A stretch of 5,824 bases of DNA, from assembly GCA_031267005.1 (NCBI GenBank), contig JAIRZX010000164.1, forward strand, positions 1 to 5,824. The letters run 5' to 3'. The position numbers and the translations under genes were made by a program. This DNA comes from Deltaproteobacteria bacterium. GTDB lineage: Bacteria > Desulfobacterota > Desulfarculia > Adiutricales > Adiutricaceae. Each line of letters opens with the position of its first letter. The first letter of the stretch is position 1. The notes beneath the pieces were generated by a model. That model did not search any database and was not told the DNA's origin. It saw nothing but the letters and a program-made list of their open reading frames with translations. Shown here in pieces: positions 1 to 5,824 of the stretch.

Positions 1-3000
1 CCTTCGACAAGAGGGGCTCGGGCTACGACGCCAAGGACGGGCCAGGAGAGTACACCCGGCGCAAGGGGGGAGTCATAAGGTCGCACGTGAACAATCTCAC
101 GAGCTCCCTGAACATGCAGACCGGCATCCTTTACAGGACCGGAGTTATCGGCACGGTAGACGGGCTCATAATAGCCGGAAGCCCCACCTACGGGGGCACG
201 TACACGACGGCCACCAGCTGGGGCAACCCCGTGGGCGAGCTGCTCTACGAGGGGGTGCGCTACTTCAACAGGCTCACCGAGGCCAGCCTCACCCAGTCGG
301 CCGTGCAGCCTACCCCTGACTTCGTGCCCAAAAAGAAGGAAAGGGACAGCTTCCCCAACCTTGCTCTCGTGAGCTACGACAGCTGGTCTGCCGTGCCGGC
401 GCTCCCCGCGGCGGAATGCGCCAAGCCCATCATCGTCCTCATCGCCGAGGCAGAAACCGACTTCGACGGCGACCAGGGGGTAAACTCAGCGGGGGGCCTC
501 AAGGCGAAGCCGCTGACCTCGCTGTCCCCAGCGGCGGCCGGGCTCCCCGACGCCTTCGACATGGACCTCTACCTCCAGGCGATAACCGACTACGAGGGCT
601 TCAGCCGGAACGGCAGGAAGTACTACTGGGCGGAGGCCCCCGCCTTCCAGGACGTCTGGAGCAAAACGGCCAACATGAACAACCAGATCATCTGGGGGGA
701 CTGCTCGCCCAAGGAACTGAAGACCCTCGCCCAGGTTAACGGCATCTGCCCCAACCGCGCCTCCTTCGAAGGCACCTACAGCGCCTCGGCCGTGGCCTAT
801 TTCGCGCACACCCACGACTTCTCCCCCCCCGGCTCCTTGGAACAGGGGCTGGACATATACGCCGTGACCCTGACGCCCACCTTCCCGCCCTTGAACTTCC
901 CCCTCTTCGGGGCCGACGGCAAGGCGGCGAGGAGGATAGAAATCCTGCCCGTGGGCATGAGCGCCACGGACGTCTACAGCAACTACAACCGCCTCCTCGA
1001 GGTGATGAACTACTACGTGCTCGACTGGAAGACCGACTCGAGGGGCACCCCGTACAGCGTGACCGTGAGGGTCAACTACGAGGCCCAGTCCATCGCCTAC
1101 AGCAACCAGGACTTCGGCTCGAACTGGGACGCCGACATCATAGTCGAGCACGTCTTCGAGCTCCTCTCCGACCACGAGAGCCCCAAGACCGGCAAGGCCT
1201 TCTACGACATGTCCGACGTGAAGCCGGCAGGGGGCCCCAAGAACGACAAGGCCTACTACAAGGCCGACTGGATATCCGGGGCGCTGAAGGCCAGGGGCGG
1301 CAAGTACTGGACCTTCGAGGACCCGCGGGACGGGACGCCTTTCGTAATCGAGCCGGAGGACGTGGCGGGACTCATAAACGGCCAGTGGAAGGTTGTCATC
1401 CACATCGACAAGAAGATGATGACCGGCTACACCATAGCCGGGAGCACGCACGACGGCATTTACATGGATCTCGCCCGCAGCACCTCCTCCTCCTCCGGGT
1501 CGATCCCCAAGTTCGGGACGCCGCCCTCCTGCAACTGGCCCAAGGGCTACGGCATAGACTCCGCGGCCCACAGCGGCCTCAACTGCTTCACGGACGCGCA
1601 TGCCATACACCATCCCCTGGGCACGCCGGACTCCGTCACGGAGAAGGTCTGGAGGACCTTCGACTTCAGCCCCGACGCGACGCTGGCGGGCAACTACCTG
1701 CCCAACCCCCTGTACCTCGCCGCGAAGTACGGCGGCTTTACCGACTACAACTTTAACGGCAGGCCCGATCCGGGCGAGTGGGAGGGCGAGGACGGCAATC
1801 CGAAGACCTACTTCCAGCCCCTGAACGTCTCCGAGCTCCCCGGGAGGCTGGACGCCGTTTTCCGCGAGATAGCCCGCTCCATCTCGACCTCCACGGCGTC
1901 CTCCGCCTCCATCGACACCATCATGGGCGGCGGCGTGTCGGTCCAGACCATCTACTACCCGCTCTACACCAACCCCGACAAGCCCTCCCAGCAGCTCAGG
2001 TGGGTGGGCTCCGTCTTCGGCCTCTTCCTCGACAAGTGGGGTAACCTCCGCGAGGACAACGACCATAACGGCATCCTCGACACGGCGAACGGCAACGCGG
2101 ACAAGGGCGACTTCGTCGTCACCTTCAACAGCCTGAGCCACAAGCTGGACAACCCGCCCAGCTGCTACGAGTACGGGGACTACGTCTCCCGCTGCTACGA
2201 CCGGGACGGCGACAACGGACTCGCCCTCATGCCCGACGGGAGAAGGCACCCCTCAGTCAACAACCCCGCCTTCCCCTACCTGGGCATCCACAAGATCGAA
2301 CCCCTGTTCGACACCGGGCGCTGGCTTTCCCGGCTGGATCGGGCGAAGCTGGCCTCCGGCCCCAGGCCTTCGAACAGCCGGGCCGCCGTAGCCGACGGCC
2401 GCAGGCGGATCCTCTACGCCGCCCCCGCCTCGAAGGCGCGCGCGAATCACGGGATAGCGGTCTTCTGGAACGACAACCTCGCGGAGCTTGCCAACCTCAT
2501 GCTCCACCAGAACTTCAAGGAGTCGCTGCCGGGAACGCTGACCAGAAGCCAGGCGGCCAAGAACCTCATCGACTGGATCTACGGCGTCGAGATAGCGGGC
2601 TGGCGCTCCCGGACCGTGAAGGACCCCTGGACCGAGGGCGGCGGCGAGGTCGTCTGGCGGCTGGGCGACGTCATAAACTCCAAGCCGATACTCGTCTCCG
2701 CCCCCGCCAGCAACTACGATCTGCTCTACGGCGACAAGAGCTTCGCCGGTTACAAGAAGGCGTACGCCGGACGCCGCGAGATGGCTTATTTCGGGGCCAA
2801 CGACGGCATGCTCCACGCCGTAAACATAGGCTTCCCCGCCACGCTCTCCACCGGCAAAGTCTCGTTTGCCGAGGCGTCGCCCAAGGGCCCGGCCCACGAG
2901 CGCGGGGCCGAACTCTGGGCCTTCATACCCACGTCGCTCCTCCCGCACCTGCGCTGGCTCCCGGACCCCTACTACAGCCACTCCTACTACGTCGACCAGA

Positions 3001-4538
3001 AGCCGCTCGAAAGCGACGTCAAGATAAACGGGGCGTGGAGGACCGTGCTCATCGGCGGGCTCAGGCTCGGGGGGCGGCCCATCGAGACCCCTGACCCGGC
3101 CGCCGCGGGGGCGGACCACTTCTTTTCGGAAGTCTTCGCCTTGGACGTGACCGACCCCGAGAAGGACCCCGTCCTCCTCTGGCGCTACGGCGCGAAGGAG
3201 CTGGGGTTAAGCGTGGGGCTCCCCTCGGTAGTGACCTCGGGGGGCAAATGGTTCGTGGTTCTCCCGACCGGGCCGGTCACGGACACCCCCGTCCCGGCGT
3301 CCGCGTCCAACGGCGGGGCCGCCTACGTCCAGTTCGGCTCGGATTCCCCCTACAACGGCTACAGCAACCAGAAGGCGAGGCTCATAGTCCTTGACGCCGA
3401 GACCGGCGAGCCCGACCCCGCGACCAAGCGGCCGGACTACCTCACCGTCAAGGAACCCGGCTCCTTCTTCAACAACCCCTTCCTCCCGGCGGCCCAGATC
3501 CGCCGCACTCCGTGGGCCAACCACGCGCTCTACTACGGGCTCACGGTCTCGAGGAACGCCGAAAACGGCAACGACTCGGGGGCAGTCTACCGCCTGCAGA
3601 TGGTGGACGGCGACGGAGCGCCCCTGGACGTCGCCAACTGGGAACTCAAGAGGCTCATAAACACCGACAGGCCCGTCACCGGCGCCGTGAACTCGGCCTA
3701 CGACTCGCTGAAGAACCTCTGGGTCGTGTTCGGGACCGGCAGGATGTGGGGGACGGACGACGTGCTCCCCTGCGCCTCCACGAACACCGCCTCCTGCGAG
3801 GCGAACCACGTCCAGTACCTCTTCGGCATCAAGGAGGAGGTGAACGCGTCGGGCTTCATGACCTTCAGCGACCTCACGTCCGAAAGCTCGAGAATCCTGG
3901 ACGTCTCCGGCGCCAAGGTCTTCCCGGACGGACACGTGTCGGGCATGGCCCCCGCGGCGCTCTTGCCCGGCTCCAACCGGGGATCCTCCAGCTACGGGCT
4001 CATATCCGCCAGCCTCAAGTCCCCAGCCCTCATAGGCTACAAGAGGGCGTTGAACATGGGAAGCGTCATCTACCCAAACCAGCGCCACGCCTACGAGATG
4101 ATCCTGACCCAGCCCAAGTTCGTGCTCCTCAACAACGGCAGGAGCCTGACCGCCGTCACGAGCTTCGAGCCGAGGGCCGGGGGATGCGGCGACTCCGGGG
4201 ACGGCTACCTCTACCTGGTCGACTCGTTCACGGGCCTCCCGGAACCCACCACCCTCAGCCTCTTCACCGGCAAGGGCGGCGGAATCGGCCCGGGCGTCCC
4301 GGGTTCGGGGCCCGGCATCGTCGGCGCGGTGGCGGTCGGCAAGGGAAAGCCCACCGAGGCCTTCGTGGTGTCCTCCGCCGCAGGGACCGCCATCTCGGCC
4401 TCGGCCGAGGACGCGAGCACGGTATCCATCTTCATCCCCGCGACGGTGACGGAGCGCAACCGGCAGATATCCTGGAGGGAGGTCCTGGATACCGGCTACA
4501 GCCTTTCAAAAGAACAGATGGTTCAAGGACTTATGTGA
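1..4538 (+). CDS. pilY1: Type IV pilus tip/assembly protein, PilY1 (PilC beta-propeller) family, 5'-truncated
   Basis: The frame is open from the window edge (first full codon at 3) to TGA at 4536-4538, so the N-terminus lies upstream. Residue numbers count the GTG at 87 as 1. PilY1 proteins act outside the cell at the pilus tip, in adhesion, pilus extension/retraction and surface sensing. Residues about 45-270 look like the second half of a vWA-like domain: GELLYEGVRYF near 50-60, then a hydrophobic strand KPIIVLI (113-119) and AVAYFAHTHDF. Around 545-600 comes the PilY1-type stretch with YLAAKYGGF and EF-hand-like DYNFNGRPDPGE (553-564). Further Asp-rich loops are DNDHNGILD (657-665) and DRDGDNG (705-711). 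The PilC propeller follows, with YFGANDGMLHAVN (901-913), WRTVLIGGL and ALDVTDP (1018-1024). The tail has ISWRE, as in many homologues. Eight of the ten cysteines form four closely spaced pairs, which fits an exported, disulfide-bonded protein. AUA and AGG codons are common. Family assignment is secure; ligand and exact role are unknown. Confidence 0.93.
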   Translation, partial: FDKRGSGYDAKDGPGEYTRRKGGVIRSHVNNLTSSLNMQTGILYRTGVIGTVDGLIIAGSPTYGGTYTTATSWGNPVGELLYEGVRYFNRLTEASLTQSAVQPTPDFVPKKKERDSFPNLALVSYDSWSAVPALPAAECAKPIIVLIAEAETDFDGDQGVNSAGGLKAKPLTSLSPAAAGLPDAFDMDLYLQAITDYEGFSRNGRKYYWAEAPAFQDVWSKTANMNNQIIWGDCSPKELKTLAQVNGICPNRASFEGTYSASAVAYFAHTHDFSPPGSLEQGLDIYAVTLTPTFPPLNFPLFGADGKAARRIEILPVGMSATDVYSNYNRLLEVMNYYVLDWKTDSRGTPYSVTVRVNYEAQSIAYSNQDFGSNWDADIIVEHVFELLSDHESPKTGKAFYDMSDVKPAGGPKNDKAYYKADWISGALKARGGKYWTFEDPRDGTPFVIEPEDVAGLINGQWKVVIHIDKKMMTGYTIAGSTHDGIYMDLARSTSSSSGSIPKFGTPPSCNWPKGYGIDSAAHSGLNCFTDAHAIHHPLGTPDSVTEKVWRTFDFSPDATLAGNYLPNPLYLAAKYGGFTDYNFNGRPDPGEWEGEDGNPKTYFQPLNVSELPGRLDAVFREIARSISTSTASSASIDTIMGGGVSVQTIYYPLYTNPDKPSQQLRWVGSVFGLFLDKWGNLREDNDHNGILDTANGNADKGDFVVTFNSLSHKLDNPPSCYEYGDYVSRCYDRDGDNGLALMPDGRRHPSVNNPAFPYLGIHKIEPLFDTGRWLSRLDRAKLASGPRPSNSRAAVADGRRRILYAAPASKARANHGIAVFWNDNLAELANLMLHQNFKESLPGTLTRSQAAKNLIDWIYGVEIAGWRSRTVKDPWTEGGGEVVWRLGDVINSKPILVSAPASNYDLLYGDKSFAGYKKAYAGRREMAYFGANDGMLHAVNIGFPATLSTGKVSFAEASPKGPAHERGAELWAFIPTSLLPHLRWLPDPYYSHSYYVDQKPLESDVKINGAWRTVLIGGLRLGGRPIETPDPAAAGADHFFSEVFALDVTDPEKDPVLLWRYGAKELGLSVGLPSVVTSGGKWFVVLPTGPVTDTPVPASASNGGAAYVQFGSDSPYNGYSNQKARLIVLDAETGEPDPATKRPDYLTVKEPGSFFNNPFLPAAQIRRTPWANHALYYGLTVSRNAENGNDSGAVYRLQMVDGDGAPLDVANWELKRLINTDRPVTGAVNSAYDSLKNLWVVFGTGRMWGTDDVLPCASTNTASCEANHVQYLFGIKEEVNASGFMTFSDLTSESSRILDVSGAKVFPDGHVSGMAPAALLPGSNRGSSSYGLISASLKSPALIGYKRALNMGSVIYPNQRHAYEMILTQPKFVLLNNGRSLTAVTSFEPRAGGCGDSGDGYLYLVDSFTGLPEPTTLSLFTGKGGGIGPGVPGSGPGIVGAVAVGKGKPTEAFVVSSAAGTAISASAEDASTVSIFIPATVTERNRQISWREVLDTGYSLSKEQMVQGLM

Positions 4539-4594
4539 CGCTTGCACTCAAGCGCCCGGCTCCCCAGCGGATCCCCGCGCGCGGCGCGTTTCAG

Positions 4595-4622
4595 GGCGGC
4601 CCCGGAAGGGGCCGCCTTTTTT
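4595..4622 (+). terminator. Rho-independent terminator after pilY1
   Basis: A perfect 9-bp G/C stem (GGCGGCCCC at 4595-4603 and GGGGCCGCC at 4608-4616) closes a GGAA loop of the stable GNRA type and is followed directly by six T (4617-4622). The stem can be extended outward by a G-U and an A-U pair into the T tract. It starts 57 bp after the pilY1 stop and is oriented for plus-strand transcripts. The minus strand has no T tract after the hairpin, so it should not stop transcription arriving from the transposase side. Confidence 0.92.
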
Positions 4623-4694
4623 CGCGCCCGGCGCGGCCTGCGGCCAGGGGCCGAGAGCCCTCTGCGGGCTCGGAATCCATTCGGGGCCGTGTCC

Positions 4695-4724
4695 AGGAAC
4701 CGGAACAGGAACAGGAACAGGACC
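4695..4724. repeat. Hexanucleotide tandem repeat, five units
   Basis: Five consecutive 6-bp units read AGGAAC, CGGAAC, AGGAAC, AGGAAC, AGGACC. The three AGGAAC copies are identical and the other two units each differ by one base. It lies about 70 bp beyond the terminator in apparently non-coding DNA. Such short arrays can change copy number by polymerase slippage; no function is evident. Confidence 0.8.
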
Positions 4725-5020
4725 TGAACCCGGACGGTCGATGCGGGGGAAGGGAGAAATCCGGCGGCGACGGCCTTTCAGAGCGTCCGCGGCAACGGAA
4801 GGCAAAGCGGCGGGGCGGGAAGACCGCCGTGCGGAAGGTTTTTCTGAAGGAAGACTTGTTTGGCAGTGCCCCTCGACCGCGACGGACGCCCGAAAGACTG
4901 CTGTGCCCGGACCTTGAAAGCAACGGCTTGGAGGAGGGGGGCGCAACGCGCCAATCAGGCTGGACAGCGGCACGGGCCCCGGCCCACGTTGAACCAAACA
5001 CCGATTGTATCCAATAATTG

Positions 5021-5043
5021 CAAGGGTTGAGCCCTTGAAAAAA
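5021..5043. repeat. Palindrome CAAGGG-N5-CCCTTG followed by A6, in an A/T-rich island
   Basis: A perfect 6-bp inverted repeat (5021-5026 and 5032-5037) with a TTGAG spacer is followed by AAAAAA (5038-5043). It is not a terminator on either strand: the plus strand has A after the stem, and on the minus strand the T run lies before the hairpin. Just upstream, TTGAAC (4989-4994) and AATAAT (5013-5018), 18 bp apart, loosely resemble a sigma-70 promoter on the plus strand, but no gene follows that it would drive. It could be an operator, part of the insertion-sequence end, or chance in a less GC-rich patch. Confidence 0.4.
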
Positions 5044-5323
5044 TCGGCCCCTTTTCGCCGCGGACTCAAAAACGGCGCCAATCGCATCCTGGGGTCAGCG
5101 GAGTACTTCCGGTCCGTCTTCCCCCCCGATGCTGTCCCGGACGCCTCGACCGTCGTCACAGCTGCCTGTACCTCGGCAGTGACGGCTCCGGCGCCTCTCC
5201 ATGAAGCAGCCCCCGCAGCCGCCAGTGACGGCCCGGGGGAGGACGGCGGCACTGACGGGCCGCCTTGAAAGTCGTGGCGGCGCCTCCCCGGACCCTGAGG
5301 GGCCGGAAGGCGCACCCGTCCCG

Positions 5324-5824
5324 TCACCAGCCGGCGGCGAGCTTGCCGTCCCACTTGCGCAGGGGGACGAGCTTGACCTTGCGGGTCTCCGGGCCGCTGC
5401 CCATGCCCATGGCCTTGAAGTACGCCCTGACGGCCGCGATCGGCGTCGTGGCCGTCTCGATCAGCGCGTTCGCGTCCATGCCGTTGGCCTTGGCCACCAG
5501 CGTGACCATCTTCCGCGTCTCCATCCTGTTTCTGACGGTGGCCCAGCTGTCGTTTATGCCCGCCGCCTTGAGCTTCCGCCTGATGTAGTTGACGAACTGG
5601 TAGGCGAGGCAGGAGATGTAAATGTGGGCGTCCGTCCGCCTCTCGGAGCTGTGGAAGAAGGGCCTGAAGCCCAGCTCCGACTTGAGGCACTAGAACACGC
5701 CCTCTATCTCCACCAGGCTGAAGTACAGCTTCAGGACCTCCGCCGTTTCCAGGCCGAGGTGGTTTGTCCTGATGCAGGACACGCCGGGGCAGTCGGCCTT
5801 GCTCCCGGGGACCTCCACCCTTTC
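5324..5824 (-). pseudogene. IS1634-like DDE transposase, C-terminal part, interrupted by an in-frame amber codon
   Basis: Read on the minus strand from the right edge, 44 codons run to TAG at 5690-5692. The same frame then continues for 121 codons to the natural TGA at 5324-5326. The gene's 5' part, with the two catalytic Asp residues, is outside the window. The first segment holds CSIRTN and KLYFSLVEIEGVF; after the stop come CLKSELGFRPFFH, RRTDAHIYISCLAYQFVNYI and a Trp-ending tail. This matches the C-terminal catalytic region of IS1634/IS4-type transposases: Tyr (5723-5725), Leu where the Y-(2)-R-(3)-E-(6)-K signature has Arg, catalytic Glu (5702-5704), six positions, Lys (5681-5683). The amber codon occupies the place of Arg in the usual FRxLKS motif. 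No frameshift is seen, so the damage is recent, a sequencing error, or the codon is suppressed. Family identification is good; the inactive status is inferred from the stop alone. Confidence 0.85.
5324..5824 (-). mobile_element. 3' part of an insertion sequence (IS1634-like), boundaries not determined
   Basis: The extent given is only the transposase-coding part visible here. The element continues beyond the right edge, and its left terminal inverted repeat should lie somewhere below 5324. No inverted repeat or target-site duplication can be recognised without the opposite end. The element sits downstream of the pilY1 terminator and points toward it, so the insertion does not break the pilus gene. 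Confidence 0.7.

Larger units (their letters stand above)
4623..5323. other. About 700-bp stretch without a recognisable gene
   Basis: No reading frame here on either strand gives a protein I recognise. The open frames that cross it are low-complexity Arg/Pro/Gly/Ala translations of GC-rich DNA, without a convincing start or ribosome binding site. No tRNA or rRNA-like sequence was seen. It contains a hexanucleotide tandem repeat (4695-4724), a G/C hairpin without a T tract (4651-4673), an A/T-rich island with a palindrome (about 4985-5045), a repeated 10-mer CAGTGACGGC (5177-5186 and 5223-5232), and a weak 6-bp stem with an 11-nt loop (5259-5264 with 5276-5281). The right part probably includes the end of the insertion sequence, but I could not place its terminal repeat because the other end lies outside the window. 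Confidence 0.6.

Noticed and set aside
486..4088. Three long minus-strand open frames (486-2249, 2253-3119, 3207-4088) opposite pilY1
   Set aside because: They are antisense to a clearly identified gene, have Val/Gly/Arg-rich translations with no recognisable motif, and arise because the GC-rich sense gene rarely uses codons that give antisense stops.
4651..4673. Second terminator candidate after pilY1
   Set aside because: It can form a bulged G/C stem (CCGA and GCCC arms) but no T tract follows, and a far better terminator lies just upstream.
4695..4724. CRISPR array
   Set aside because: The units are 6 bp, directly adjacent, with no spacers and no cas genes nearby.
3512..5017. 501-residue plus-strand frame overlapping the end of pilY1 and the non-coding stretch
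   Set aside because: It is a +1/+2 frame shadow with an Arg/Pro/Gly-rich translation. It crosses the terminator, and the conserved PilC residues lie in the other frame.
5005..5588. Two plus-strand frames (5005-5268 and 5265-5588) as small genes
   Set aside because: The second lies antisense to the conserved transposase segment. The first is Ala/Pro-rich without family resemblance, and neither has a clear ribosome binding site.
4548..5690. 380-residue minus-strand frame across the non-coding stretch and transposase
   Set aside because: It is in a different frame from the transposase motifs, has low-complexity composition (Pro-Val repeat from the hexamer array, Arg/Gly/Pro runs), and has only a GTG start inside the transposase.

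Overview
This GC-rich window (codon third positions are mostly G or C) holds one large gene that runs in from the left edge, a long stretch with no convincing gene, and the 3' part of an insertion-sequence transposase entering from the right edge on the opposite strand. The style of the large gene (a PilY1 protein with a von Willebrand A-like N-terminal part and a C-terminal PilC beta-propeller) and the frequent AUA and AGG codons despite high GC suggest a Gram-negative bacterium of the Desulfobacterota/'deltaproteobacterial' type. That assignment is inference, because no phylogenetic marker is present.

Layout. From 1 to 4538 (+) is a 5'-truncated pilY1-like gene encoding a type IV pilus tip/assembly protein. 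The frame is open to the left edge, so the GTG at 87 is not a supported start. A strong rho-independent terminator at 4595-4622 ends its transcript, so pilY1 is the last gene of its unit; minor pilin genes would be expected upstream, outside the window. From 4623 to 5323 there is about 700 bp in which I see no gene. It contains a short hexanucleotide tandem repeat (4695-4724), an A/T-rich island with a 6-bp palindrome followed by six A (about 4985-5045), and a few short repeats near the transposase end. From 5324 to 5824 (-) is the C-terminal part of an IS1634-like DDE transposase. It carries an in-frame amber codon at 5690-5692, inside the conserved segment between the catalytic Glu and the downstream Lys.

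The pilus gene and the transposase converge and there is no sign that they work together. I do not see a new multi-gene system. The observations most worth a second look are the altered metal-site motif in the PilY1 vWA region, its three Asp-rich putative calcium loops, and the amber codon in an otherwise intact transposase frame.
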